A stretch of 51,451 nt of DNA from Elainella sp. Prado103 (GCA_025454395.1 JALOOM010000015.1:1-51451), one strand, 5' to 3'; numbered from the stretch's first letter, positions 17,932 through 28,520 are shown. Translations and numbers: made by a program. The notes: a model not told the origin generated them from the letters alone.

Positions 17932-18125
17932 TTGGATGCTATCGCTGGATGTGACCACTGGATGCCATCACATTTGGGAACCATCACTGAATGCAACAAC
18001 TAGATGCCATCACTGAATGCCATCACTGGATGCAACAACTGGATGTGGCAACCATATGTCATCACTGGATGTCATCACTAGATGCCATCACTGGATGCAA
18101 CAACGGGACGTGACGACTAGACGGA
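17888..18125. repeat. Degenerate GGATGCCATCAC-like tandem array
   Basis: About 18 imperfect units of 11-15 bp of the form (C/T)TGGATG(C/T)-A(T/A)CAC run from inside the 5' end of the pentapeptide gene to 18125, including exact or near-exact GATGCCATCACTG at several places. The rest of the gap to 18398 is AT-rich and must carry the promoter of the downstream NTPase pair; I see nothing else. Confidence 0.65.
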
Positions 18126-18398
18126 ACAGCAATCAGAACTTATCACAACCTATCAAACAACCTATCAAAATCTAACGGACTGGAACCAATTTACCCCAGG
18201 AAACCCACTAGAATATTTCTTCATCCTAGGAAGCTCCATCAAAATTAACAAGGTGAAAAAAGTAAGGATATGGAGAGAGAGTTTCCTCACAGGTCGCTGG
18301 AAACAATTGATTTTTAGGAGATCGATTCCACTCTATACTGAATACTGAATCATACTGATTGCAATCTCTTACTCATCTTGACTCGCGCCGGATCTCTA

Positions 18399-19841
18399 AT
18401 GAATGCGGAAGAAGCCTTGATCTTAGTGGATACGGTGCTTGCCCCACAGCGGCTTAACACAATCCAAGAGCTGGTCTTCAAGCAATGTTTCTTGGGGCAG
18501 ACTTATCAGGAGATCGCCGAGCATTTTGGCTACGACTATGATTATGTGCGCGTCACGGGATATCGGCTCTGGCAGGCGTTAACCGAGGTATTAGGGGAAC
18601 GGGTGACAAAACACAACTTTCGGGCTGTGCTGCGCCAACGGGCAGACCAAGTTGCCAGCGATGGCTCGATCGCCAATCCGGCTGGAATCCATCGAACCCT
18701 GGGGACGGTGGCTGACTCAGAAATCCCCAAGAAACTGCAAGCTACAACTCATCAGGTGATCGCTCCTGCTACCTCTGCTGATGGTTCACCCGCTTGCTCA
18801 AATATTCCTGAATTTCCCAGCGGCTCAGTCGCTTTGGGTTCAGCTTTCTATATGCCGCGCTTTCCAATCGAGCAGCGCGCTTATGCCGAAATTTTACACC
18901 CAGGTGCCCTGATTCGCATTCGGGCCCCGAAGCAATGGGGCAAAACTTCTCTAATGTTACGGTTGTTACAAGTCGCTGAGGCTCAGGGATATCGAACCGT
19001 GCGCCTGAATTTGCAGCAGGTCGATCCGGCAGCCCTCTGGGATCTCGATCGCTACCTACGATGGTTTTGTGCCAATCTGTCGCAGCAACTACAACTGCCT
19101 GCCCAACTGGACGAGTATTGGGATGAAGATTTAGGCAGCAAAATTAGCTGTACCACCTATCTGCGGAGCCATATTCTGGCCCAAGTCCCAACGCTGGTGA
19201 TCGCGCTAGATGATGTGCAGGAGATCTTTGAATTTCCTGAGATCGCCAAAAATTTCTTGCCGCTCCTACGATTTTGGCATGAAGAAGCCAACAATCAAGA
19301 AATCTGGCAGCGGCTCAGGTTAATCGTCGCTCATTCAACGGAAATTTATATTCCGCTCAACTTGAATCAATCACCGTTTAATGTTGGTTTGCCGATCCGC
19401 CTGCGGGAGTTTACTTTGGAGCAAGTCCAGGAATTAGCGCTCCAGCATGGCTTTGACTGGGCGGCTGACACCTCCGGACAACAGCAGTCGAGTGCATTAC
19501 AATCCTTGTTGAATGGGCATCCCTATCTGATCCGACTAGCGCTATATCATCTTTATCACGGTGAGTCGATGCAGACTCTATTGGCAGATGCGCCGACTCC
19601 GGCTGGCATTTATGGTGACCATCTCCTACGACATTTAACAGTGCTGCAAAAACATCCCCACTTGGCAGCGGCCTTTGCCCAAGTGGTGGCAGCCGATCAA
19701 CCAGTTGAGCTGGATACCCTCACCGCCTATCAACTAGAAAGTATGGGCTTGGTGATGATGGTTGGCAATCAATCAGCTCCCCGCTGTCGCCTCTATCAAA
19801 TCTATTTTCATGAACGATTCCATCATTTGTTAAATTCCTGA
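18399..19841 (+). CDS. AAA-like (AAA_35) NTPase with N-terminal vMAP-M0-type helix-turn-helix domain
   Basis: Residues 1-80 form the small domain common at the N-terminus of cyanobacterial AAA_35 and NACHT-like proteins ([58 protein letters not shown]). A linker precedes the NTPase core: [13 protein letters not shown], Walker [12 protein letters not shown] (Lys182, Thr183), Walker [10 protein letters not shown] (Asp271, Asp272) and [10 protein letters not shown] as sensor-like strand. There is no C-terminal effector. The start ATG 18399 matches the family opening; TTG 18378 is the only upstream alternative. Only 22 bp separate it from the next AAA_35 gene, so they are probably one operon. Such proteins are thought to act in signalling or conflict systems, but none of that is shown here. 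Confidence 0.85.
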   Translation: MNAEEALILVDTVLAPQRLNTIQELVFKQCFLGQTYQEIAEHFGYDYDYVRVTGYRLWQALTEVLGERVTKHNFRAVLRQRADQVASDGSIANPAGIHRTLGTVADSEIPKKLQATTHQVIAPATSADGSPACSNIPEFPSGSVALGSAFYMPRFPIEQRAYAEILHPGALIRIRAPKQWGKTSLMLRLLQVAEAQGYRTVRLNLQQVDPAALWDLDRYLRWFCANLSQQLQLPAQLDEYWDEDLGSKISCTTYLRSHILAQVPTLVIALDDVQEIFEFPEIAKNFLPLLRFWHEEANNQEIWQRLRLIVAHSTEIYIPLNLNQSPFNVGLPIRLREFTLEQVQELALQHGFDWAADTSGQQQSSALQSLLNGHPYLIRLALYHLYHGESMQTLLADAPTPAGIYGDHLLRHLTVLQKHPHLAAAFAQVVAADQPVELDTLTAYQLESMGLVMMVGNQSAPRCRLYQIYFHERFHHLLNS

Positions 19842-19863
19842 ACTCGTTTGTAACATCAGCCTT

Positions 19864-22800
19864 ATGAGCTTAGAAATTTCGTCCTCGTTCAGTCCTGATT
19901 GGCTTGCTGGTGTGTCATCCGATCCAACGCGGTATCCCTATCAGGTGGGGGGAAGTCTGGCTGCTGAAGCGCCCACCTATGTCATGCGACAGGCCGATCA
20001 CGATCTCCTGGTGGCATTGCATCAAGGGGAATATTGCTATGTTTTCAATTCGCGCCAGACGGGAAAATCGAGTTTGCGAGTTCGCACCCGCTATCGACTG
20101 CAACAGGCTGGTTTTCGTTGCGCGGCGATCGATATGACCAGTATTGGCAGCGAAACCGTGACTCCACTCCAGTGGTATAAAAGTCTGGTCTTCGAACTGT
20201 GGCAAGGGTTTGAACTGAATCGGTTATCGGCAGGAACCTTACCCAGCTTTAAGCAGTGGTGGCAACAAGTTGATCAATCGCCAGTCCAACAATTTAAACG
20301 ATTCATTGACGAAGTTCTGCTCGTTTATATTCCTGATCGCATTGTTATTTTTATTGATGAAATCGATAGTGTCTTGAGTCTTGATTTTTCGCTGGATGAC
20401 TTCTTTGCCTTGCTGCGCTTTTGTCGCAACCAACGAGTCGAAAATCCAGACTACCAACGATTAACATTTGCTTTATTTGGTGTAGCAACCCCCTCTGATT
20501 TGATCTGCGATCGGCAGCGTACTCCATTTAATACGGGCAAAGCCATCCAATTGCGGGGATTTCAGATGCCTGAAGTGGCTCCCCTGTCTTGCGGATTAGC
20601 GGCGATCGTAGCAGATCCAGAGGCTTTGCTGGCTGCTATTTTAGATTGGACAAATGGGCAGCCATTTCTGACCCAAAAGATTTGTCAGTTTGTACTGGAT
20701 TGGGGGGTGGAGCATCCTGGAGAGCAAATTTTAGTCGGCACGGAAGCGGCTTGGATCGCGCAATGTGTCCAGACTCAAGTGATTGATAATTGGGAAGCGC
20801 AGGATGATCCAGAACATCTCCGCACGATTCGCGATCGGCTACTCAGGCAAGAAGTCTCGATCGGGCGGCTTTTAGGGCTATATCAGCAGATTTTGCAACA
20901 GGGATCGATCCCCGCCGATGACAGTTGGGAGCAGATTGAACTGCGGCTATCGGGGTTGGTGTTGAATCAAGATGGTCAGTTACGAGTTCAAAATCGGATT
21001 TATGAGGCTGTCTTTGATCTGCTTTGGGTCAGTAAGATTCTGGTTCGATTGCGTCCCTACGCCACGATATTGTCTGCTTGGCTAAAGTCCGACGGCTTGG
21101 ATGAATCTCGGCTGTTGCGAGGGCAGGCTCTGCAAGAAGCGATCGCTTGGGCGGAAACCCATCAACTCAGCTCGGTCGATTACCAATTTTTGGCAGCCAG
21201 TCAATCGCTGCAAAATCGAGAAACCCAACGAGAAGCGCAGCAGGCGGCTCAGACGGTTGAAATGCAACTGATGCGGCAGCAAGAAGTCTCTAAACTTCAG
21301 CGCTATATTCTCGGCACAGTGAGCGCGGCGTTGTTGTTGAGTATGAGCTTGGGAATTGTGGCCTTTAATCAATCGCGGCAGGCACAAATCAACGAAGTGA
21401 AGGCGTTAGTGAATGCCTCAGAGAAGTCATTTGCCCAAAATCAAACTCTGCTTGCCCTCTTTGAAGCTCTCAAGGCTCGCAAGACCTTCCAGCAGATCTG
21501 GCAGGGCCCCACCAAATTATCAGCTCAAGTTGAGGAAATATTTTTTAAAGCGGCCTATCGAGTTCGTGAATACAATTATCTATCAGGACATCGCGGCACA
21601 ATCTATGACATTGTGTTTAGCCCGGATGGTCGTCTCATCGCTTCTGCCAGTCGCGATGATACCGTGCGGCTGTGGAGACCCGATGGCTCCTTGGTGACCG
21701 TGTTGCGAGGGCATAATGATCGGGTACAGCATGTTGTGTTTAGCCCGGATGGCAAGCGGATTGCTTCTGCTAGCCAGGATGGCACCATCAAACTTTGGCG
21801 ATTAGATGGTTCGCTGATCCGCACCTTAGAAGGCTACAGTGTGGTGGATAATTTGGTGGTGTTTAGTCCAGATGGCCAGCAGGTAGCCGGTGTGACGGAT
21901 AATCACACAATTCGGATCGTGCGATTAGATGGTCAAAAAGTGGCAACTCTGGCAGGGCATCGCGATCAGGTGCGATCGATGGCCTTTAGCCCCGATGGGC
22001 AACTTCTAGTTTCTGCTAGCAAAGACAAAACCCTTAAGATCTGGCAGCACAACCGGCTGCAGCAGCAGATTAGCCATCAAGCGGGTGTGAACCGGGTTGC
22101 CTTTAGTCCCGATGGGCAATTTTTTGCCTCAGCCTCTGAAGATCAATCGATCCGCTTCTGGAGCCGCCATGGAGCTGAGCTGAAAACCCTGTCGAGTCAT
22201 GCAGGCAGCGTTGATCATTTAGTGTTTAGTGCCACCGGACAGGTGTTTGCTTCAGCCTCTACGGATCACACCATCAAACTCTGGCGACAAAATGGCACCA
22301 TTTTGCATACCTTGAGTGATCCGTTTGGGGGATTGACTGCATTGGCAATTAGCCCGGATGGCCAGACGATCGCTTCAGCCAGTGGAAATCATGTGATCAA
22401 ACTGTGGCGAGTTGCTAATCCTCTGCTCACCGTTGTAGAAGGACATTCCGATCAAATTGAAAGTGTGGCCTTTAGTCCAAATGGGCAAATTATTGCTTCG
22501 ACTTCCGATGATCAAACGATGAAACTATGGCAGCGGGATGGACGGTTAATCAGAATATTTGAAGGGCACCATGATGAGGTAGAAGATGTTGCATTTAATC
22601 CAAATGGAGAGCAATTGGCTACGGTTGGTGAAGATGATACTATTAAACTATGGCAGATAGATGGAACATTGAAGGGTGTTCTAAAAGGACATAAAAATGA
22701 TGTTGAAGGAGTAACCTATAGTCGAGATGGTCGCTGGATCGCCTCCTCATCCGATGACAAAACCGTTCGGTTATGGTCTGCCGATGGGCAATTGCTACAA

Positions 22801-23385
22801 ATTTTACGAGGACATACTGCCCGGGTTGAAAGCGTCAATTTCAGTCCAGATAGCCAGCTCTTAATTTCAGCGGGTGCAGATGGGACGATCAAACTCTGGC
22901 AGTTGAATGGCAAATTGGTAAAAACCATTGTGGCCCAAGCAGGAGTGGTTGAAGCGGCTGCCTTTAGCCCTAATGGTCGAATCATTGCGACTGCGGGTGA
23001 AGATGGCACGATTCAGCTCTGGACATTGTCAGGGCAGCGATTCCGCCAGTTTGCTGGACATCAGGAACAAATATTTGCCCTAGACTTTAGTCCAGACGGA
23101 CAACGATTGGCCACAGCGAGTGGAGATGGCACGATCAAAGTCTGGAGTATGGAGGGGGTTTTACAACAGACATTAAGTGGTCATAGTGCCAGTGTGAATA
23201 GCCTCATGTTTAGTCCAGATGGCAAAGCGATCGTCTCTGGCGGCAACGATCGACAAATCATTGTTTGGGATCTCACACAAGCCATTAATACAGAAGAACT
23301 ATCGAATTATGTTTGTGAATGGATACAGGATTATTTAAAAACGAATAGCGACTTAACAGAGCGCGATCGACAATTGTGTCGGTAG
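19864..23385 (+). CDS. AAA-like (AAA_35) NTPase with one membrane segment and 14 WD40 repeats
   Basis: The AAA_35 domain occupies residues about 15-370: [21 protein letters not shown], Walker [11 protein letters not shown] (Gly67-Lys68-Ser69), Walker [10 protein letters not shown] (Asp165, Glu166) and [14 protein letters not shown] coiled linker leads to one hydrophobic segment (residues about 480-502, [21 protein letters not shown]), then a short helical linker, then 14 WD40 repeats from about residue 570 to 1150, each near F-SPDG--IASAS-D-TIKLW. Fourteen equals two seven-bladed propellers. Repeats 3, 5, 6, 7 and 12 lack a canonical GH. The layout resembles STAND-type sensors in which the propellers bind a ligand and the NTPase switches. 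The C-terminus ends in a Cys-containing [12 protein letters not shown]-like helix typical of such cyanobacterial proteins. Probably co-transcribed with the preceding gene. Confidence 0.9.
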   Translation: MSLEISSSFSPDWLAGVSSDPTRYPYQVGGSLAAEAPTYVMRQADHDLLVALHQGEYCYVFNSRQTGKSSLRVRTRYRLQQAGFRCAAIDMTSIGSETVTPLQWYKSLVFELWQGFELNRLSAGTLPSFKQWWQQVDQSPVQQFKRFIDEVLLVYIPDRIVIFIDEIDSVLSLDFSLDDFFALLRFCRNQRVENPDYQRLTFALFGVATPSDLICDRQRTPFNTGKAIQLRGFQMPEVAPLSCGLAAIVADPEALLAAILDWTNGQPFLTQKICQFVLDWGVEHPGEQILVGTEAAWIAQCVQTQVIDNWEAQDDPEHLRTIRDRLLRQEVSIGRLLGLYQQILQQGSIPADDSWEQIELRLSGLVLNQDGQLRVQNRIYEAVFDLLWVSKILVRLRPYATILSAWLKSDGLDESRLLRGQALQEAIAWAETHQLSSVDYQFLAASQSLQNRETQREAQQAAQTVEMQLMRQQEVSKLQRYILGTVSAALLLSMSLGIVAFNQSRQAQINEVKALVNASEKSFAQNQTLLALFEALKARKTFQQIWQGPTKLSAQVEEIFFKAAYRVREYNYLSGHRGTIYDIVFSPDGRLIASASRDDTVRLWRPDGSLVTVLRGHNDRVQHVVFSPDGKRIASASQDGTIKLWRLDGSLIRTLEGYSVVDNLVVFSPDGQQVAGVTDNHTIRIVRLDGQKVATLAGHRDQVRSMAFSPDGQLLVSASKDKTLKIWQHNRLQQQISHQAGVNRVAFSPDGQFFASASEDQSIRFWSRHGAELKTLSSHAGSVDHLVFSATGQVFASASTDHTIKLWRQNGTILHTLSDPFGGLTALAISPDGQTIASASGNHVIKLWRVANPLLTVVEGHSDQIESVAFSPNGQIIASTSDDQTMKLWQRDGRLIRIFEGHHDEVEDVAFNPNGEQLATVGEDDTIKLWQIDGTLKGVLKGHKNDVEGVTYSRDGRWIASSSDDKTVRLWSADGQLLQILRGHTARVESVNFSPDSQLLISAGADGTIKLWQLNGKLVKTIVAQAGVVEAAAFSPNGRIIATAGEDGTIQLWTLSGQRFRQFAGHQEQIFALDFSPDGQRLATASGDGTIKVWSMEGVLQQTLSGHSASVNSLMFSPDGKAIVSGGNDRQIIVWDLTQAINTEELSNYVCEWIQDYLKTNSDLTERDRQLCR

Positions 23386-23631
23386 TAAGCGATATTCCAT
23401 ACACTGACTGTCTAGCGCTCCTGATGGTCGTTTGAAGTTGCTTGATAGTTGGTTGATAGTTGCTTGATAGTCGTCAGCTCAGATTGTATATCTATTGTAT
23501 AGATATAGTTAGTGCAGATGTTAAAGTAGATGTAGACATTGAGGCTTGGGGGATTTGCTCAGTGAGTGTTGAATGATTGGCAAGTATTGAATGAGTAGCG
23601 ATTGTCCCAATGTTCGGTCTGAACCTATCTT

Positions 23632-23786
23632 CTGATCGTTGTTTGTTCGATCGTTATTTACCTGATTGTCATTTACCTGATCGTCGTTTGTTTGGTCATC
23701 ATTTATCTGATCGTCATTTACCTGATTGTCATCCGCCTGATCGTCGTTTGCCTAATTGTCATCTGCCTGATCATGATTTGTCTGAA
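23632..23786. repeat. Array of about ten 15-bp repeats (CTGATCGTCATTTAC type)
   Basis: Units CTGATCGTCATTTAC, CTGATTGTCATTTAC, CTGATCGTCGTTTGC and similar follow each other with a constant 15-bp period. Read on the minus strand in one frame they give degenerate five-residue units such as ANDDQ-ADDNQ-VNDDQ, interrupted by one stop and lacking a start codon. The gap 23386-23938 also holds a shorter repeat of TTGATAGTTG(G/C) near 23437-23470. No gene is supported, and the NRPS promoter must lie in 23790-23935. Confidence 0.7.
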
Positions 23787-23938
23787 TAGTTCCTGGTTTC
23801 ATCGCTGATTGGTTGCTCAGGGTCGATCGGGCAGTGATTGAAGTCAAGGACTGTAAAAAGATGGTGGTTTTTGCTTGATCTGGGGGCACTATAGCTTCGC
23901 ACCCAAAGATTGTATGGGATGCTAATTTGCTGCTGTGA

Positions 23939-26900
23939 ATGCTGATAAGAATTATGACTGACCATTTTCTGAGTGGGGTAATTACGCAATGGATTGAACA
24001 CCAGGTTGCTCAATCACCTGATGTTACGGCAGTCATCTACCAAACCGAACAAATTTCCTATCAGGACTTAAACCATCGATCCAATCAACTGGCTCGTTAT
24101 TTGCAAGAGTTAGGGGTGGGTGCTGAAACAAGGGTGGGGATTTGCATGAACCGATCGATCGAAATGGTGATCGGGCTACTCGGTATCTTAAAAGCCGGTG
24201 GGGCCTATGTGCCCCTGGATGTCACCTATCCTCCAGAGCGTTTGTCATTCACAATCGAAGATGCACAAATGCCGTTTGTGCTGACCCAAACTGGGCTAAC
24301 CGACGGGATCAGGCTTCATCAGGCTCAGCGAATTTGCTTAGATGTGGCTCCAATTGGGCAATATGCTACCGTAAATTTGGACGGGTTAATCCAGCCGGAT
24401 CAGTTAGCCTACATTATCTATACCTCCGGTTCTACCGGGCAGCCCAAGGGTGTAGCGATCGAACATCGCAATACGGTCGCGCTGATGGATTGGGCCCGGC
24501 AAGTGTTCACAGCAGACCAATTGCGTGGGGTTTTGGCCTCGACCTCTCTCTGTTTTGATCTGTCTGTGTTTGAAATTTTTGTCACCTTAAGCCAGGGGGG
24601 AACCCTCATTCTGGCGGAAAATGCACTGGAACTCCCAAATCTGCCAGCGGCTAACCAAGTCACGTTGATCAATACGGTGCCCTCGGCGATCACAGCATTA
24701 CTGCGCTGGCAGAAGATTCCCCCAGCGGTGCAGACGGTTAATTTAGCGGGTGAACCGCTCCAAACTCACCTTGTTCAACAGTTATATCGTCTGCCCCAAA
24801 TTCAAAAAGTTTACAACCTCTATGGCCCTTCAGAAGACACGACCTATTCCACTGTGGCTCTGATGCCTCGTGATTTGACGGAAATCCCCTCGATTGGGCA
24901 ACCGATCGCCCATACCCAGATCTATCTAATCGAAACCCCGGCACGCCGTCAGCAGGATCCCCTTAAGCCGGTGCCGCCTGGGGTGCCTGGCGAAATTTAT
25001 ATCGGAGGAGCAGGGCTGGCCAGGGAATATTTGAACCGCCCCGAATTGACGGCCGAGCGATTTATAGCCAATCCCTTTGCGGCCGATCCAACTGCCAGGC
25101 TTTATAAAACAGGTGATTTAGCAGTTTATCGACCCGATGGCAATTTGCAATATCTCGGCCGGATCGATCATCAGGTGAAAATTCGAGGCTTCCGGGTGGA
25201 GTTGGGAGATGTGGAAGCGGCTCTAGCACAACATCCAGCGGTGCAAGAGGCGGTGGTGGTCGCAAAGGACGATCGCACCGGCAACAAGCGGTTGGTTGCC
25301 TACATTGTGCCGTCGGAGGGCTCCTCGATGGGGCATTCTGAGCCAGCCCTGCCTGATTTAGCAGTGTCCCAGTCCTCCGATCCAGTCGTTCCAGCCCCGA
25401 TTGAGCAATGGCAGCTTGAGCAGTGGCAACAGATTTGGAGTGCCACCTATGGTCAAGTCTCTGAAATGACGGGTGTGTTATCCGATAGTGTCGGTTGGAT
25501 CGATAGCTTCACCGACTTACCCATGTCCGCCAGTGAAGTAGAAGACTGGGTCAACGCTACGGTTGAGCGTATTTTAGACTTGCGACCTCAGCGTGTTTTA
25601 GAAATAGGCTGTGGTCGTGGCATGGTACTCACTCGCGTGGCACCCCATTGTACCCGCTATGTCGGGCTGGATATTTCCCAGGAGGCGATTCAAGCGCTCC
25701 AGCATCGATTAGCCCAAACCGATCGAGACTGGTGCCATGTCACGGTGTCCCAACGCCCTGCCCATGAGCTAGAGGGTTTGGCAGCAGAAGGGTTTGATAC
25801 GGTCATTTTGAACTCCGTCATCCAATACTTTCCCAGCGTAGAATATTTACTTCAGGTCTTGGAGCAGGCGATCCAATTGCTGCGTCCCGGTGGGCAAATT
25901 TTTATAGGCGATGTGCGCAATTTGCTGTTGCTGAATGCCTTCCATACTGGTATTCAACTCAACCGAGCAGCAGCCGAGCTTTCCTGCCAACAATTACGGA
26001 GCCGGATTCAGGATCGGATCAGTCAAGATCAGGAACTGGTCTTGCATCCAGACTTTTTCTTAGCGCTCAAGCAGCACTTCCCCCGGATTCGTCATATCCA
26101 ATCGCAACTGAAGCGCGGCTCCTCAAACGATGAATTGACAAGGTTTCGGACAGATGTTTTGCTCTCCTTAGATCAGCCGGTGTTACCGATCGTCGCAGTA
26201 ACTGAGATCGACTGGCAGGAGCAACCGTTTTCGCTGGATCAGTTGCGTCAATATTTAGAGGGGACTGCCCCTCCTTCGCTCCGGCTCAATCGGGTGCCCA
26301 ATCAGCGGTTGTGGATGGCGGTTCGAGCCACCGAACTCCTGCAAAATCTGTCTGCCGATACCCCAGTGGCAGTACTCAGAGATCAATTGGCAGCCGATTC
26401 TAGTCTGGCGATCCATCCAGAAGCCTTCTGGCAACTGGGCGCAACGTTGTCTTATCGGGTTTATGTGACGGGCGCAACGGATCCTGCCAATGGCACCTAT
26501 GATGTCGTGTTTCAACGGGTCACTGATCAGCCGATCGATCAGCGCTGGGGATTAGTGGAGCCGGAAATTACCCTGAAGCCATGGCAGGCATATAGCAACA
26601 ATCCTGGGAAAGCTATAGAACGAGAACATTGGATCCCCCAGTGGCGGCAGTGGCTGCAAGACAAACTTCCAGACTATATGGTGCCTTCTGCGTTCGTTAT
26701 GCTGGATCAGCTCCCGCTCACTTTGAATGGCAAAATCGATCGACGAGCCCTACCGGAACCCAAGCAAGATCGTCCAATCCTGCCCACCGCTTATGTGCCA
26801 CCCGCCACCCCTTTAGAAAGCCAGATGGCGGAAATCTGGTCCCAGATCCTGGAGGTTGAGCCGATCGGTATGCATGATAATTTTTTTGATCTGGGGGGAC

Positions 26901-28420
26901 ATTCTCTGCTCATGACCCAGTTGATTGCCCAGATAGCGACGGTAATGGGGATGGAGGTGCCCCTATTTCACTTGCTGCGGGAACCTACGATCGCAGGGCT
27001 GATCCAAACTCTGAAAACACTGCCCCAAACCGTTTCAGGCTGGCAACCTCCGGCGATCGATTTTGCCCAGGAAACCAGGCTCGATCCCACGATTCAACCG
27101 GAGGGCGATCCGGACAGTGGATCACCGGACTGGGCAGACCCCCACCATATTCTTGTGACCGGCGCAACGGGCTTCTTAGGCGCAGCTTTGCTTGATCAAC
27201 TCCTGCAACAAACTGAAGCAAAGCTTTACTGTTTGGTGCGCGCCTTCAGCCTGGAAGAAGGGCTGCGTAAACTGCAAGACACCTTAGAGCGCTATCAACT
27301 TTGGCAAGGGGAGCTGCCCAAGCGGATCATGCCTGTTTTAGGTGATCTATCCCAACCTCGATTGGGGCTGGCTGAACCTCAGTTTCAGGCTTTAGCCCGT
27401 CTGTTGGATGGAATTTATCATGCTGGGGCGTTGGTGAATCTGGTATATCCCTACAGTGCATTACGGGATACCAATGTGCTAGGAACTCAGGAAATTCTGC
27501 GATTGGCTGCCCTGGGCAAAGTGACTCCGGTTCACTATATCTCGACGATCGATGTTCTCAAGCCGTTAGCCAATGTGCAGCAACTGCATCGATCGTCTGA
27601 TGCTCCCCCCCTTTTAGTGACTGAAGCCGCTTGTCCAGACGATGGATCGGTGATTGACAAAGGCTATACTCAAACCAAATGGGTGGCAGAGCAACTGGTC
27701 ATGGCTGCTCAACAACGCGGCATTCCCGCCTGCATCTATCGTCCAGGCATGTTGACAGGCCATAGCCGCACGGGGGCATCCCAAACCAACGATCTGCTCT
27801 GCCGCATCCTCAAAGGGGTCATTCAATTGGGGATAGCCCCTATCCTGGATCGGGCGATCAATATGATTCCGGTCGATTATGCCAGCCAAGCGATCGTTTA
27901 CCTCTCAATGCAGCCCCAAGCTAGGGGTAAAGCCTTTCACATCCTGAATTCTCAGGCTTTACCCTGGAATGAGTTGATCCAACGGATCAGCGATCTGGGT
28001 TATCCGCTCCGTTCTTTACCCTACCCCCAGTGGCAGGCGATGTTGTCGAATCTAGACCCCACAACGGGGAATGTGTTAGCTCCGCTGTTGCCCTTATTCA
28101 CAGAGATCGATCCGAAAACAGCGTTAACCTATTTTGAAACTTTCTTAATGACGGCCCAATCATTTGATAGTCGCAATACCCTGGAGGGGTTAGCCGAAAC
28201 TTCAATCACCTGCCCGACTATTGACCCAGCGCTACTAAAGACTTATTTTGATTACTTTCGACAGGTCGGCTTTTTGCCGTCTGTCCCCCATCTGTCCATT
28301 TCCCCTCTGGAGGAGCAACCGTACGAAACGCCACTCAAAGACATTAAACGTCAAACAACTCAATGGCTGCACCGAGTTCACCAGCCGATCGATCAACCCA
28401 ACATTCAGCTCTTTTCGTAG
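23939..28420 (+). CDS. Single-module NRPS: adenylation domain interrupted by a methyltransferase, carrier protein, terminal reductase
   Basis: The adenylation domain runs from about residue 15 with core motifs LKAGGAYVPLD (A2), YTSGSTGQPKGV (A3), FDLSVFEIF (A4), NLYGPSEDTTYS (A5), GEIYIGGAGLAREYLNRP (A6), YKTGDLA (A7) and VKIRGFRVELGDVE (A8, about 413). After A8 a SAM-dependent methyltransferase is inserted (VLEIGCGRG at about 553, then LLRPGGQIFIGD), the usual site of NRPS N-methyltransferases. The adenylation domain then closes with NGKIDRRAL (about 930). A carrier protein follows (DNFFDLGGHSLL, Ser989), then a thioester-reductase domain (VTGATGFLGAAL at about 1073, YTQTK with Tyr1243/Lys1247). 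There is no condensation or thioesterase domain. Aligning by eye with GrsA, the specificity positions read D-L-F-N-N-A-L-T-Y, which I recall as alanine-like but cannot check. Expected output is an N-methylated amino aldehyde or alcohol. ATG 23954 is an alternative start. Confidence 0.9.
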   Translation: MLIRIMTDHFLSGVITQWIEHQVAQSPDVTAVIYQTEQISYQDLNHRSNQLARYLQELGVGAETRVGICMNRSIEMVIGLLGILKAGGAYVPLDVTYPPERLSFTIEDAQMPFVLTQTGLTDGIRLHQAQRICLDVAPIGQYATVNLDGLIQPDQLAYIIYTSGSTGQPKGVAIEHRNTVALMDWARQVFTADQLRGVLASTSLCFDLSVFEIFVTLSQGGTLILAENALELPNLPAANQVTLINTVPSAITALLRWQKIPPAVQTVNLAGEPLQTHLVQQLYRLPQIQKVYNLYGPSEDTTYSTVALMPRDLTEIPSIGQPIAHTQIYLIETPARRQQDPLKPVPPGVPGEIYIGGAGLAREYLNRPELTAERFIANPFAADPTARLYKTGDLAVYRPDGNLQYLGRIDHQVKIRGFRVELGDVEAALAQHPAVQEAVVVAKDDRTGNKRLVAYIVPSEGSSMGHSEPALPDLAVSQSSDPVVPAPIEQWQLEQWQQIWSATYGQVSEMTGVLSDSVGWIDSFTDLPMSASEVEDWVNATVERILDLRPQRVLEIGCGRGMVLTRVAPHCTRYVGLDISQEAIQALQHRLAQTDRDWCHVTVSQRPAHELEGLAAEGFDTVILNSVIQYFPSVEYLLQVLEQAIQLLRPGGQIFIGDVRNLLLLNAFHTGIQLNRAAAELSCQQLRSRIQDRISQDQELVLHPDFFLALKQHFPRIRHIQSQLKRGSSNDELTRFRTDVLLSLDQPVLPIVAVTEIDWQEQPFSLDQLRQYLEGTAPPSLRLNRVPNQRLWMAVRATELLQNLSADTPVAVLRDQLAADSSLAIHPEAFWQLGATLSYRVYVTGATDPANGTYDVVFQRVTDQPIDQRWGLVEPEITLKPWQAYSNNPGKAIEREHWIPQWRQWLQDKLPDYMVPSAFVMLDQLPLTLNGKIDRRALPEPKQDRPILPTAYVPPATPLESQMAEIWSQILEVEPIGMHDNFFDLGGHSLLMTQLIAQIATVMGMEVPLFHLLREPTIAGLIQTLKTLPQTVSGWQPPAIDFAQETRLDPTIQPEGDPDSGSPDWADPHHILVTGATGFLGAALLDQLLQQTEAKLYCLVRAFSLEEGLRKLQDTLERYQLWQGELPKRIMPVLGDLSQPRLGLAEPQFQALARLLDGIYHAGALVNLVYPYSALRDTNVLGTQEILRLAALGKVTPVHYISTIDVLKPLANVQQLHRSSDAPPLLVTEAACPDDGSVIDKGYTQTKWVAEQLVMAAQQRGIPACIYRPGMLTGHSRTGASQTNDLLCRILKGVIQLGIAPILDRAINMIPVDYASQAIVYLSMQPQARGKAFHILNSQALPWNELIQRISDLGYPLRSLPYPQWQAMLSNLDPTTGNVLAPLLPLFTEIDPKTALTYFETFLMTAQSFDSRNTLEGLAETSITCPTIDPALLKTYFDYFRQVGFLPSVPHLSISPLEEQPYETPLKDIKRQTTQWLHRVHQPIDQPNIQLFS

Positions 28421-28476
28421 GGTTTGATATCTTCAATCTGACAGGTGTAATGTGAAGGATCAAAGCTGGGCATTCT

Positions 28477-28520
28477 GAAGCTAGGTTGAAGCCAGGTTGA
28501 AGCTAGGTTGAAGCCAGGTT
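28477..28520. repeat. Four 11-bp tandem repeats (GAAGCYAGGTT)
   Basis: GAAGCTAGGTT and GAAGCCAGGTT alternate exactly (28477, 28488, 28499, 28510) just after the NRPS gene. Confidence 0.85.

Noticed and set aside
23632-23786. Possible CRISPR array
   Set aside because: Units are contiguous 15-bp repeats with no spacers; the same holds for all other arrays here, and no cas gene is present.
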